Assembly: GCF_000019805.1 (NCBI RefSeq)
Contig: NC_010525.1
Location: 1,476,618 to 1,540,617 of the forward strand
DNA: 64,000 nucleotides
Direction of reading: 5' to 3'
From: Pyrobaculum neutrophilum V24Sta
GTDB taxonomy: Archaea; Thermoproteota; Thermoprotei; Thermoproteales; Thermoproteaceae
Shown here: positions 8,505-17,322 of the stretch, one piece after another
How positions within the stretch are numbered: position 1 is the first letter of the stretch
How the letters are laid out: every line of letters begins with the position of its first letter
Made by a program: the position numbers and the translations under genes
The notes under the pieces: model-generated
Seen by the model: the letters and a program-made list of their open reading frames with translations, nothing else
What the model was told of the DNA's origin: nothing
Databases searched by the model: none

Positions 8505-9455
8505 ATGTTGCTGACCGCGCTTAAGGCCAAGCTAGCCCGGAGGCCGCTCGCCCTCTGCGACGCCGGCGACGTAGACGGCGTTGCCTCCGCCGCCCTCTTC
8601 AAGAGGGCCTACCCCCGGGGGGCCGTGGTGCTGGCGGGGCCCACCGACGTGAGGAGGTGGTGGGTCAAGGCGCTGAGGTGGGACTTCGTGGCGGACCTCC
8701 CGTGCCCCGGCAAGGCGAGGGTTAGAGCCGACCACCACAAGACAAACAAGCCCTGCGCCGAGGTCGAGTTCTACGACCCAGACGCCCCAGCCGCCGCCGT
8801 GTTAGCCGCCAAAGCCCTCGGCCTCGAAAACGACGAGGTGGCCCGGCAGCTCGTGGACGCCGCCGTCCAGACAGACACCGCAGACGTCAGAGACCCCAAG
8901 GTCAAGCTCCTGGACCTGGCCATAAGATATGCAGACATGCGGGAGAAGCTGGCCGCGGTGGAGAAGCTGGCGCAGAGGGGCCTCGCGGCGCTTGAGGAGG
9001 AGCCCCTCAAGTCGGCGGCCCAGAGGGGGCTGGAGAGGGACAGGCTGGTCCAGCAGATCGCGGCGGCGATACCCCCCGAGGAGGTCCTGGTCATCTACAG
9101 CCCCACGCGCCTCGGCATCTCCTACCGCGCCTTAGCTATAGAGCTGGAGAAGAGGGGCTCCTCCTTCGTGAACATACTAGTCAAGAGGGGCTGGAGGACC
9201 TACAGGCTCTACTGCGGCGCCCACAGAGACAGCCCCTACGACTGCACACAGGTGGCGGGGAGGCTGGGGGGCGGAGGCCACAAATACGCGGCGGGGGCCC
9301 TCGTGAAGGCCCCCATCTACCGCAGGGCCAAGCCGCTTGAGGACCTCCTAGAGATGGTGAAGCCGCGGGCGGTGTACGTCCTGGGGCCCTGCAACGGTTT
9401 AAAAATACCCTGTAGAAGCGTGGAGGTGATGAGGAGAGGTTCAAGCGAGGCGTGA
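8505..9455 (+). CDS. DHH family phosphoesterase (RecJ-like)
   Basis: 316 residues. DHH motifs: CDAGDVDGVASAALF (residues 18-32, motif I), RADHHKTNKP (the DHH triad), VQTDTADVRDP (motif IV) and a C-terminal DHHA1 domain with RLGGGGHKYAAGA. These enzymes are Mn-dependent exonucleases or nano-RNases; the archaeal RecJ-like branch is linked to the replisome (GAN/Cdc45 relatives), but the exact substrate is not readable here. A candidate C/D sRNA and its TATA box lie within the last 60 nt of the gene. Confidence 0.9.
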   Translation: MLLTALKAKLARRPLALCDAGDVDGVASAALFKRAYPRGAVVLAGPTDVRRWWVKALRWDFVADLPCPGKARVRADHHKTNKPCAEVEFYDPDAPAAAVLAAKALGLENDEVARQLVDAAVQTDTADVRDPKVKLLDLAIRYADMREKLAAVEKLAQRGLAALEEEPLKSAAQRGLERDRLVQQIAAAIPPEEVLVIYSPTRLGISYRALAIELEKRGSSFVNILVKRGWRTYRLYCGAHRDSPYDCTQVAGRLGGGGHKYAAGALVKAPIYRRAKPLEDLLEMVKPRAVYVLGPCNGLKIPCRSVEVMRRGSSEA

Positions 9456-9475
9456 GCGCCCTTCAGCGGCACTGA
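9426..9475 (+). ncRNA. Candidate C/D box guide sRNA
   Basis: Seen in order: box C GTGATGA (9426-9432), a 12-13 nt guide, a D'-like GCGA, a 3-nt loop, C' GTGAGCG (9452-9458), a 13-nt guide and box D CTGA (9472-9475). The total of 50 nt and the guide lengths are those of archaeal C/D sRNAs. TTTAAAAATA at 9398-9407 is placed to start transcription at box C. The RNA would overlap the stop codon of the DHH gene, an arrangement known for Pyrobaculum sRNAs. D' is non-canonical. Nop5 and fibrillarin, its protein partners, are encoded at 42.6-44.6 kb. Confidence 0.6.
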
Positions 9476-9505
9476 ACCTATATATAGGGGGACCCCGAGG
9501 AAGCT

Positions 9506-11308
9506 GTGTGCGGCATCTTCGGCATAGTATACGCCGATAGGCCGAGGAGGAACCTCGGCGAGGTCCTCAGGAAGGCCCTCGAGCGTCTTGAATACAGGGG
9601 GTACGACTCAGCCGGCATAGCCGTGGTGGACCGGGGGCTCGTGGTGAGGAAAGACGCCGGCAAGGTGGCCGAGGTGGCCGCGAGATACGGCTTCGACTCC
9701 ATACAGGGGGTGGCTGGGCTGGCCCACACCCGCTGGGCCACCCACGGCAAGCCCGACCAGGCCAACGCCCACCCCCACACCGACTGCCGCGGCGTAATCG
9801 CGGTGGTGCACAACGGCATTGTGGAAAACTACGCAGAGCTGAGGGAGGAGCTCGCCGCCAGGGGCCACGTCTTCCGCTCCGAGACAGACACGGAGGTCAT
9901 CGCCCACCTAGTCGAGGAGTACAAGAGGCAGGGCCTCGACACCTTCGCCGCGTTTAAGAAAGCCCTCTCGAGGGTGAGGGGGGCCTACGCCGTGGCCTTG
10001 ATAGATGCGGAGAACCCCAAGGCGATATACTTCGCCAGGAACCTGTCCCCCCTCATAATCGGCGTAGGAGACGGCTTCAACATAGTCGCCAGCGATATAC
10101 CCACCGTCCTCGACCACACGAGGAGGGTGATCGCGGTGAGAGACGGGGAGTACGGCTATATAACCCCCCACCAGGTTTACATAGAGGCAGACGGCGTGCC
10201 GCAGGACGCGTCCAGCCGCGTGGAGGAGATCCCCTGGAGCGCGGAGATGGCGACGAAGGGCGGCTACGCCCACTTCATGCTCAAGGAGATATACGAGCAG
10301 CCGGAGTCTCTGGCCACCACGGTGGCGGGCCTGGAGGGGCTAGAGGCCGCCGCCGCCTCCCTCCTATCGGCGAGAAACATATACGTGGTGGGGGCCGGCT
10401 CGTCGCTACACGCCGGGCTGGTCTTCGCCCAGCTCCTCCTGAGGATAAAGGCGACGCCGGTGCCCGTCGTGGCCTCGGAATACGCCGCCTACGAGCCCCT
10501 CTTCGACAAGGGAGACGCGGCCGTGGCCATATCCCAATCCGGCGAGACCATAGACACGATAAAGGCCGTGAGAGCCATGAGGGAGAGGGGGGTCAGGGTG
10601 CTCTCCGTCACCAACGTCGTCGGAAGCACGATAACTAGGGAAAGCGACGTCGTGGTCTACACCAGGGCGGGGCCGGAGATAGGCGTAGCCGCCACCAAGA
10701 CCTTCACCACCCAGGTGGCCACCCTCTCGGCCATCTACGCCGCAATGCTCAAAGCCCTGGGCTACGACACAGCCCCCATGGAGCGCGAGATAAAGGCGCT
10801 CCCCGACCTAGCCAGGAAGGCCGTGGAGAACACGGCGGGAGCCGCCAAGGACCTAGCCAGGAGGCTCAAGGCCAAGCCCAGCGCCTACTACCTCGGCAGA
10901 GGCTCCGCCGTCCCCGTCGCCATGGAGGGGGCGCTCAAGCTCAAGGAGGTGGCCTACATACACGCCGAGGCCTACCCCGCAGGCGAGTCCAAACACGGCC
11001 CCATAGCCCTCGTGGAGGACGGCTTCCCAGTCCTCTTCGTCTTCTCCGACCCAAACACGAGGGAGAAGACCCTAAGCAACGTCGCAGAGATGAAGGCCAG
11101 GGGGGCCTACACCATAGGGACGGTGCCCGCCAGAAGCGACATCGCGAAGAGGCTGGACTACGCCATAGAGGTCCCCGAGTCCGGAGAGCTGGCGGCCCCC
11201 ATACTCCACGTCATCCCCCTGCAGCTCCTGGCCTACTTCACCGCGGTGGAGAGGGGCTACGACCCCGACAAGCCGAGAAACCTCGCAAAAACCGTCACCG
11301 TGGAGTGA
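9506..11308 (+). CDS. glmS: Glutamine--fructose-6-phosphate aminotransferase (isomerizing)
   Basis: 600 residues, full length. The N-terminal nucleophile Cys is residue 2 (MCGIFGIVY), followed by the glutaminase domain with YRGYDSAGIAV and HTRWATHGKP, then two SIS sugar-isomerase domains (GAGSSLHAGLVFAQ; SQSGETIDTIKA; GRGSAVPVAMEGALKLKE). It makes glucosamine-6-phosphate for UDP-GlcNAc. CTATATATAGG sits 23 nt before the GTG start. Its TGA overlaps the ATG of the next gene, so the two form an operon for amino-sugar nucleotide supply, plausibly for the N-glycans transferred by AglB. Confidence 0.97.
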   Translation: MCGIFGIVYADRPRRNLGEVLRKALERLEYRGYDSAGIAVVDRGLVVRKDAGKVAEVAARYGFDSIQGVAGLAHTRWATHGKPDQANAHPHTDCRGVIAVVHNGIVENYAELREELAARGHVFRSETDTEVIAHLVEEYKRQGLDTFAAFKKALSRVRGAYAVALIDAENPKAIYFARNLSPLIIGVGDGFNIVASDIPTVLDHTRRVIAVRDGEYGYITPHQVYIEADGVPQDASSRVEEIPWSAEMATKGGYAHFMLKEIYEQPESLATTVAGLEGLEAAAASLLSARNIYVVGAGSSLHAGLVFAQLLLRIKATPVPVVASEYAAYEPLFDKGDAAVAISQSGETIDTIKAVRAMRERGVRVLSVTNVVGSTITRESDVVVYTRAGPEIGVAATKTFTTQVATLSAIYAAMLKALGYDTAPMEREIKALPDLARKAVENTAGAAKDLARRLKAKPSAYYLGRGSAVPVAMEGALKLKEVAYIHAEAYPAGESKHGPIALVEDGFPVLFVFSDPNTREKTLSNVAEMKARGAYTIGTVPARSDIAKRLDYAIEVPESGELAAPILHVIPLQLLAYFTAVERGYDPDKPRNLAKTVTVE

Positions 11309-12399
11309 TGAAGATCGCCCCAGTGGTGCTGGCGGGCGGGAGGCCCGGCCCCTTCGAAAAACTGACGGGCCCCCTCCCCAAGACCTACGTGAGGGTGGGA
11401 GGCCGCAGGCTCTACCAATACGCCGCGGACCCCCTCGCCGCCACCTTCGGCAGAGTGTACGTAGTGACCCCCCACCCCGAGCGGGGGCCCTACATATACG
11501 TCGAGGAGAAAGGCCAGGGCATAGAGCAGGCCATAGCCGCCGCCGAATCCCACCTAGGCGCCGAGACCCACATCCTCCTGGCATACGGCGACGTGTACGT
11601 GGACCCAGCCGCCTTCAGAACGCTAGTGGAGAGCGCGATATCCGCAGGAGCAGACGGCGCCATCTTGGCCGTCCCCAGAAAAACCACCAAGGGCTACGGC
11701 GCAGTGGAGACAAAGCCGGGAGGCCTCCTGGCCAAGATAGGGGGAGAAAGCCAGTGGATCTACGCAGGCGCCGCCCTCCTCCCACGCGACGTGGCCAAAG
11801 CCGCCGCCCAAGCCGGCTTCTACGAGGCCTTAAACGAGGCGGCGAAAAACAAGAAGATAGCCGTGGCGCCCTGGGGCGGCGTGTGGCACGACGTAAACTA
11901 CCCCGAGGACCTCCTACCCCTCCTCGAACACGTAGCCCCCCGCCACACCTACATAGCCGAGGGCGCCAGGGTAAGCCCCACTGCCGTCCTCCAAGGGCCG
12001 GTGGTCGTGGAGGAACAAGCCGAGGTGGACCACTACGCGGTGGTGAAAGGCCCTGCCTACATAGGAAAGAGGGCCTTCGTGGGGAGCCACTCCCTAGTCC
12101 GCAACTACGCCTATATAGAGGAGGAGGCCGTCGTTGGAAGCGCCGCCGAGATAAGCCACAGCCTAATAGGCCAGAGAGCCACGGTCGGCCGCGCCTCCTT
12201 CATCTCATACAGCGTAGTCGGCGAAGAGGCGGTGGTGGAGCCAAACGCCATCACCATGTCCGTCCTAAGGGAAGGCAGAGAAAGGCTAGAGCCCGTGGAG
12301 GTAAGAGGCGCCAGGTACTACAAACTCGGGGCACTCATCCCACGAGGCGCCAGGATACCCGCCGCCGCCGTCCTCAAGCCAGGCACCGGCTGGCAATAG
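11308..12399 (+). CDS. Sugar-phosphate nucleotidylyltransferase with left-handed beta-helix (GlmU-like)
   Basis: 363 residues from the ATG that overlaps the glmS TGA (a GTG three bases earlier is possible). The N-terminal Rossmann-type pyrophosphorylase domain begins KIAPVVLAGGRPGPFEKLTGPLPK with YGDVYVDPAAF as the metal-binding strand. From about residue 215 there are hexapeptide repeats (IAEGARVSPTAVLQGPVVVEE...) of a left-handed beta-helix, the layout of archaeal GlcNAc-1-P uridylyltransferase/GlcN-1-P acetyltransferase. Coupling to glmS supports a role in UDP-GlcNAc synthesis. The nucleotide and sugar used are inferred. Confidence 0.88.
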   Translation: MKIAPVVLAGGRPGPFEKLTGPLPKTYVRVGGRRLYQYAADPLAATFGRVYVVTPHPERGPYIYVEEKGQGIEQAIAAAESHLGAETHILLAYGDVYVDPAAFRTLVESAISAGADGAILAVPRKTTKGYGAVETKPGGLLAKIGGESQWIYAGAALLPRDVAKAAAQAGFYEALNEAAKNKKIAVAPWGGVWHDVNYPEDLLPLLEHVAPRHTYIAEGARVSPTAVLQGPVVVEEQAEVDHYAVVKGPAYIGKRAFVGSHSLVRNYAYIEEEAVVGSAAEISHSLIGQRATVGRASFISYSVVGEEAVVEPNAITMSVLREGRERLEPVEVRGARYYKLGALIPRGARIPAAAVLKPGTGWQ

Positions 12400-12437
12400 C
12401 GGCAAAAAGTTTAAAACCCACACCAAAGAAACAGACG

Positions 12438-12549
12438 AGCCCGGTCGTCTAGCGGCCAAAGGACAACCCGGCTTGGGATGCGGGGCTCTGGACAGTGCCG
12501 CCGGCACCCACAACCCGTGGCCCGGGTTCGAATCCCGGCCGGGCTACCA
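12438..12549 (+). tRNA. tRNA-Gln (CUG) with two apparent introns
   Basis: Acceptor AGCCCGG pairs with CCGGGCU, discriminator A, CCA encoded, T-arm CCGGG-TTCGAAT-CCCGG. A normal cloverleaf forms only if about 14 nt in the D-arm (around 12463-12476) and about 20 nt in the anticodon arm (around 12494-12513, after C39) are removed; then D-stem GTCT/GGAT, anticodon stem CGGGG/CCCCG and loop CUCUGGA result, with anticodon CTG at 12488-12490. Exact splice sites are uncertain by a few bases. AGTTTAAAACC lies about 26 nt upstream. GatE, needed to make Gln-tRNA, is at 40.8 kb. Confidence 0.85.
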
Positions 12550-12614
12550 CCACCCTCCTACCTACGGCCCCCAGCGGGAGAACCCACCCGCAGACCCACA
12601 GAAGAACCCCCCCC

Positions 12615-12965
12615 ACCCAATCCGGCGCCTCGAACCCGTCAACGTCCAGGCAGGGCCTTACATCCAAGACGGGGCTCCCACCCCCCCCCCCTCCACGCGT
12701 CTAGCCCAAGCACCCTCCGGGCGGGCCCACCATATCCACAATCGCAAGCACGGGGCGCTACGGAAACCGCGTGGCATACCCCCCCCACCTCGGGAAGACC
12801 CCCCTCCCCCACGGCCTAAGACGCGGCCCCCCGCCTCGCGGAATGCCAGAGGATAAAGGCGCGGATGCACGCCTCAACCCCCACCACCCACAAACTCGTC
12901 AAACACCCCAACCACAGACACGAAGTCAAACCAATCCACCCTCCCCCACCTCCACCCACCCCCCC
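12615..12965 (-). pseudogene. Decayed copy of trmO (tRNA t6A methyltransferase)
   Basis: Read on the minus strand in shifting frames, pieces match the intact TrmO of this window (19.6 kb) in order: VDWFDFVSVVGVFDEFVGG, RAFILWHSA, a GRGVFPRWG stretch, RRVLGLDAW, and SPVLDVRPCLDVDGFEAPDWV against SPVLDIKPYDHLDVVNEFRTPDWF. Frame breaks lie mostly in runs of G or C that are longer than in the intact gene. It has no open frame. A second trmO that decayed, or the ancestral locus after transfer to its present place, are both possible. Confidence 0.75.
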
Positions 12966-13266
12966 TACGCGCCGCCAGACACGCCTCCACATCTACCGAC
13001 GAATAGCCGGCGGTGCACCATGGCCTCAACGACGCCAGCCAAGCACGCGAAGGACATCAGAAGCCACCCCCCGTTAGAGGCGGAAAGCGGCACCGCCACC
13101 GCGAACCCCCCAAAGCAACAATCGACAAGGACATAAGGCGGCACGCCGGCGAAAATACCACCCACAACAACCACAAGAACACAGGCAGGAAAGCGCCAAG
13201 AGACGCAAAAGGAAAAACGCCGAGAAAGACGACACGCCCCCACCCAAACCGCCACCAGCCGCTCAA
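12966..13266. other. Non-coding stretch, no recognisable gene
   Basis: Purine/pyrimidine-skewed sequence with very few T on the plus strand. Open frames on both strands are long only because stop codons are rare at this composition, and their products have no family resemblance. It may be further decay of the neighbourhood of the trmO copy. Nothing else is seen. Confidence 0.5.
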
Positions 13267-13269
13267 GGT

Positions 13270-13286
13270 ATGTACTGGCGGTACAT
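13270..13286. promoter_or_regulatory. Perfect palindrome just upstream of the protease promoter
   Basis: ATGTAC-TGGCG-GTACAT: 6-bp arms around a 5-bp spacer, ending 4 nt before the TATA box GTATAAAAAG (centred at 13292, 26 nt before the ATG of the protease gene). Position against BRE/TATA fits a dimeric regulator site. The regulator is unknown. Confidence 0.45.
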
Positions 13287-13318
13287 CAAGTATAAAAAGC
13301 CTGGTCTCGGCCATCGCC

Positions 13319-14766
13319 ATGAGGTTGGGCGTGGCGGTGGTTGCGGCGGCGCTGGCGCTGGCACTGGCGGTATACATCGCGGCGGCCGCCGGCTCGGACA
13401 GCAAAGCGCAGCCCGCGCAGAGCGCCTCAGACAGCCAACAATATACACAAGACGCGGCGGTCGAGGGGCTGACCATCGGGGGTAACGACCCCTTCTGGTA
13501 TATGGAGGGTAGACTGCCTAAGAAGATGAACATAGAGGTGGACGACGTGGTTAGGCGTATCCTGGAGAGGCCGGTTAGGGCTCCCGGCCCTGCGAGAGGC
13601 GAGTTTCAGATTGACGAGAGGCTTAGGGAGTGGTTTCACAACGACACGGCGGGTAGGGAGGTTTACGAGAGGTGCTATGGGGGGATGTTTGTAGACGCGG
13701 CGAGGATATACATCGTGGTGACAGACAGAGCCTGCGGAGAGAAGATAAGAAGAGCCGTGGAGGATCTCGCCAGCCGATACGGCACAGAGCTCGTCATCCT
13801 CAAGGGCAAATACACATACAGACAGCTAAGCCAGTGGGCAGACGCGCTGTTTCACAGGGTTAAGGAGGGGCTTGAGGATAGGCTGAAGCAGATATGCGGA
13901 AAATACGTCGTCACTATGCTCATGGTAGACCAAGCAACTAACCAGATCGTCGTGGGCATAAACCCAGACTGCACAAGCCAAGCGGTCGTCAAAGAGATAG
14001 CCAAAGCCCTAGACGAGCTGGGAATCCCAAAAGACGCAGTGGTCCTAGAAAAATTCCCCGGTTTTGTGCTGTTGTCTGACTAATTTACAGCGGTCGCCAG
14101 ATTTATAGCTACAGCGACGAGGTTAAGACAACGGGGTCTTGCTCCCTCGGGTTTACTGGGGTTGACGCCTCCGGAAACCCCGTCGCCATCACGGCCGACC
14201 ACTGCGTAGCGCTTAACGTAGAGGTGCAGTATTACCACCCGACGAATGGGTGGATAAAGCTGGGTAAGGTAGTTAGGGAGGGCGGCGTCTATAGCGACTC
14301 CGCCTTGATTCAGCTGTACCCGGGCAACTACCCCTCCTACGCCGTATGGTCCTACGGTAGCGATCCAACGAGAGACATTCTACGTAACGGGAGAAATACC
14401 CAGCAGCGGCCAAAAGGAGGGCTGGGGAGTTGGAAAAAGCGGCTTTAAGACTGGGGTTACGTGGGGCAGATTACAGGGCTGTGGTCCTGCGCGGGTAGAA
14501 GAAACTGGCGCGTGGTACTATGGATGTCTGGTGAATTCGACTAGCGTTATAGCGGCGAAGGGGGATAGTGGGGCGCCCGCCTTCATCCCGGGGTTGTCCC
14601 GGCCGGCCAACCGCCAGACTACTGGCTCTACGACGACTCTGTCCACGCGCTGGGGATACTATTCGGGGGCGCGGGCTGTTCACCTGATGGATACTGCACG
14701 TCCTACGGCTACTCGCCTATTGACTACGTTAAGCTAGATCTCGGATACGTGAAGCTGACGCGGTAA
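13319..14766 (+). pseudogene. Secreted S1-type (streptogrisin-like) serine protease, frameshifted
   Basis: From ATG 13319 the frame encodes a signal peptide (LGVAVVAAALALALAVYIAAAA) and a prodomain ending FPGFVLLSD, then stops. One missing base near 14080 moves the catalytic domain to the next frame: CSLGFTG...VAITADHCVAL (His) and SDSALIQLY (Asp). One extra base near 14380 restores the first frame: GVTWG...VIAAKGDSGAPAFI (Ser). A missing base near 14590 gives the end HALGILFGGAGCSPDGYCTSYGYSPIDYVKL. All three catalytic residues survive, so decay is recent or the breaks are sequencing or programmed events. TATA and palindrome upstream look intact. Confidence 0.85.
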
Positions 14767-14941
14767 ACCCACCCGCTCCCCCCCCCCTCTCCCGCCTTTT
14801 TAGCCGCCTCTCCACCCACCAGGGGCGTCGCTCTCGGGGGCAAGGGCTGGGGATTGAGGCGGTTTTCTTCATCACGCCGACGGCCGAGGAGGCACCCGCG
14901 AGCAGTCGGCAGCTGTCGGCGGCGGGCCTAGGTGCAATGGC
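14767..14941. other. Gap between protease and nitrilase pseudogenes
   Basis: C-rich tract followed by mixed sequence; it ends at the stop codon of the convergent nitrilase pseudogene. No gene, RNA or clear repeat seen. Confidence 0.5.
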
Positions 14942-15698
14942 CTATAGGCCGACTAAATCAACGCCACCCATGGCCTTTACATCGTCTAAATACCTCCTCC
15001 TAGCCCTAGCCGCAATGACCTCCCCCCGGTCCAGCTCGGCCACATAAACCCCAGCCTCTGAACCAAAGCCCCTAAAGCCGCCGTTGGGAGAAGCCACGTA
15101 AGACCCCCCAGCCACAGGCCTGCCGTCGGCGTACACAAACCCCGTCCCCACCGCAGAGGCGACGTAGATCGAGTTCTCAAAGGCGCGCACAAGCCCCACA
15201 GCCCCCCACAGCCCCCTCCTGTCGGCCGGGATGCTCGCCGGGTTCACAACCAGCTCAGCCCCAGCCAACGCAAGCCTCCGCACCAGCTCCGGATATCACG
15301 AGATCTACGCAGACCAAACACCCCACAGCCCACCCCGAGACGGCAAAAAGCGCAAGCCTAGAGCCGGCAGACAGCCACCCCCTCTCCCCCGTCGCAGCCG
15401 ACGGGAAGATCTTCTCACCCCATGTCAAAAGCCCCTCCCGCCCCACCACCGGACAAACCCCCCTCACAGACGACCCAACAGCCACCGCCACCCCACCCGC
15501 CACGACAACCCCACCCACAGCAGAAGCCACATCCACAAAAGCCCCCACAAGCCCCCGCAAGCCATCCCCATCCAGCACAGATCTCCCAAGCCAATACTCC
15601 GGCAAAACCACCACATCAGCCCTAGGCAGCCGCTCCAGAAGCCAGCGAACCCCCTCCCCAAGCCCAACCCTAGGCATCTGGACAAGAGCAACCCTCAC
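14942..15698 (-). pseudogene. Carbon-nitrogen hydrolase (nitrilase family), single frameshift
   Basis: From a GTG start the first part reads VRVALVQMPRVGLGEG...VVVLPEYW (catalytic Glu), LTWGEKIFPS (catalytic Lys) and GCLVCVDL (catalytic Cys), then one surplus base in GTGA moves the rest, YPELVRRLALAGAELVVNPASIP...AFENSIYVASAVG, to another frame. Apart from that one base the gene looks complete (about 250 codons) and undecayed. It would hydrolyse an amide or nitrile of unknown identity. Either a young pseudogene, a sequencing error or, less likely, recoding. Confidence 0.85.
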
Positions 15699-15745
15699 AC
15701 CAAAAACAACCCAAAAGTTAATAAACACGCCCCAACAGACCCACA

Positions 15746-15842
15746 GGGGCCGTAGTCTAGCCTGGCTAGGATGCCGGCCTGGGGACAAACCCCGTAGTTG
15801 CCAGCGCGCCGGTGATCCCGGGTTCAAATCCCGGCGGCCCCA
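15746..15842 (+). tRNA. tRNA-Pro (GGG) with a 22-nt intron
   Basis: Acceptor GGGGCCG/CGGCCCC, discriminator A, no encoded CCA. D-arm GTCT/GGAT, anticodon stem CCGGC/GCCGG, T-arm CCGGG-TTCAAAT-CCCGG. Anticodon GGG at 15781-15783. The loop closes to seven bases when 22 nt after position 37 (15785-15806) are spliced out, the canonical 37/38 site; a one-base shift to 38/39 is possible. GTTAATAAAC upstream is a plausible TATA box. Confidence 0.9.
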
Positions 15843-15978
15843 CTACCTTTATAGTATAAAACAACGTGTCAGCTCCGCCGGAATGGTCACAACTCCGCGC
15901 GGCGAGGAGGCCATCACAACGCCATCTATACGGCTTAACAAGGTCTAGACCCCCGCCCACCACGGTACATACAACCTC
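15843..15978. other. Spacer downstream of tRNA-Pro
   Basis: TTTATAGTATAAAAC after the tRNA resembles a TATA box on the plus strand, but no plausible gene follows it. Nothing else is seen. Confidence 0.4.
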
Positions 15979-17322
15979 CTAAGGTAACCCGGGGATGTTG
16001 CCGTATATCTTATCGGCGATCCACCTGAGCTCCTCCTCGGTCGTTGCCTTGAGCATGCCGGACTTCTCCCACGCCTTGACCCCCCTCTCCACCACGGCCA
16101 AACCCCTCCATATGGCGCGGTGGAGACGCCCTAGATAAACGTCGAGAAGCTCCTCCAACCTCCTAAGGTCCAGCTCGGCCCCTCTGCAGGAGGCGTCAAA
16201 ACACATACACTCGCCCACCCTCTCCCCAGGCCTGTAGCGCCTAACGGCGAACTCGACGGACTTAGCAAGGGAGGCCGGCCACTCATCCTCCGGGACCTCA
16301 GGATCCTCGCCCAACATACAGACGCAGTAGGAGCCCGGCAGAAGGAGAGTCAACTCCGCAATATAATCCCATTTCTCAAAAAACTCCCACCGCCACTTGC
16401 GGTACGCCTTCTTTAGCCTCGGCTTATCTATACACTCATCCACGGTGTCGGACATCTCGTCAAATATCACGTAGCCTAGGCCGGCCGCGCAGCCGAACCT
16501 CATTCCAAAGTCCATACCCGCGTCGGTGTCTATCCCCTCTCCCTTGAGCTTTTTGTACAGTGCTTTGACTATCGCGTCTGGTATGGAGATCCTCCCCTTG
16601 GGCGTTATGACGGGCCCGAACTCGAACGCGGCGCCCTCTACCCCGACCCCCGCCGCTTCGAAGAACCTCATGTCCTCCTCCGAGTACTCCACCCGGGTCT
16701 CCCTGGCCAGCTCCTCCAGCCTGTCCCACACGGGCGCCAGCTCCGGCGTCCGCTCCCTCAGCAGATCCCCAGCCTCCGGATTGTCGAAGAGAGACAGGAG
16801 AGTGACCGCGTTGTACGCCCATGTGTAGAAGTACATGTTGCCGTCCGGCATACGCTCGTTGTAGAGGAGGAGCAGGCTCGAGAGCTCCACGTAATCGAGG
16901 ACGTCCTCGTACTCGATGTAGTCGTGTATCAGCTTCAGCCCGGGCCACTTAGGGGCCGGCGGATTTGTATCTACCTTGAGCGCCCTCACCGGGCCGATGT
17001 ACATGCCGCTCCTTGGATCAACGCGTAGCTCCGAGGATTCTATATATAGGCTGGGCGTCGGGTGAGAGATAAACAATTTGAGAGGATCCAAGTCGATTGA
17101 GGGTATGTATCCTACGCGGCTACCGTAGTACACATCTGCCGAGAGCCCGACGTGGTCGAGTACGCTGTACACATCTTCCGGCAGCTCTCCGTCCAGCCGG
17201 AAGAGGGGGTATTCTAACGTCACCGGCGGTATTGGGAGGCCCATGGCCTCTACGCCTAGGTAGTTGTTCGCCCTATACGCCATGAGCAGCTTGTCCACGA
17301 TGGGTCTCGGCAGCTCGATCAT
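15979..17322 (-). CDS. Hypothetical protein of 447 residues, second gene of a two-gene unit
   Basis: No family recognised. The protein is acidic and Trp/Tyr-rich without signal peptide or membrane segments, so probably cytoplasmic. Features: MIELPRPIVDKLLMAYRAN at the start; a helical centre; and five cysteines late in the chain in the pattern SYCVCMLGEDPEVPEDE (about residue 350) and GECMCFDASCRGAEL (about 390), which could form a metal site. Its ATG overlaps the TGA of the upstream gene (ATGA), so the two are made together. It is intact in a region otherwise full of pseudogenes, which suggests selection. Confidence 0.75.
   Translation of the reverse strand: MIELPRPIVDKLLMAYRANNYLGVEAMGLPIPPVTLEYPLFRLDGELPEDVYSVLDHVGLSADVYYGSRVGYIPSIDLDPLKLFISHPTPSLYIESSELRVDPRSGMYIGPVRALKVDTNPPAPKWPGLKLIHDYIEYEDVLDYVELSSLLLLYNERMPDGNMYFYTWAYNAVTLLSLFDNPEAGDLLRERTPELAPVWDRLEELARETRVEYSEEDMRFFEAAGVGVEGAAFEFGPVITPKGRISIPDAIVKALYKKLKGEGIDTDAGMDFGMRFGCAAGLGYVIFDEMSDTVDECIDKPRLKKAYRKWRWEFFEKWDYIAELTLLLPGSYCVCMLGEDPEVPEDEWPASLAKSVEFAVRRYRPGERVGECMCFDASCRGAELDLRRLEELLDVYLGRLHRAIWRGLAVVERGVKAWEKSGMLKATTEEELRWIADKIYGNIPGLP

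Noticed and set aside
12473-12856. Plus-strand Pro/Arg-rich open frames overlapping tRNA-Gln and following it
   Set aside because: They arise from a C-rich strand opposite a decayed trmO copy; no promoter and no family resemblance.
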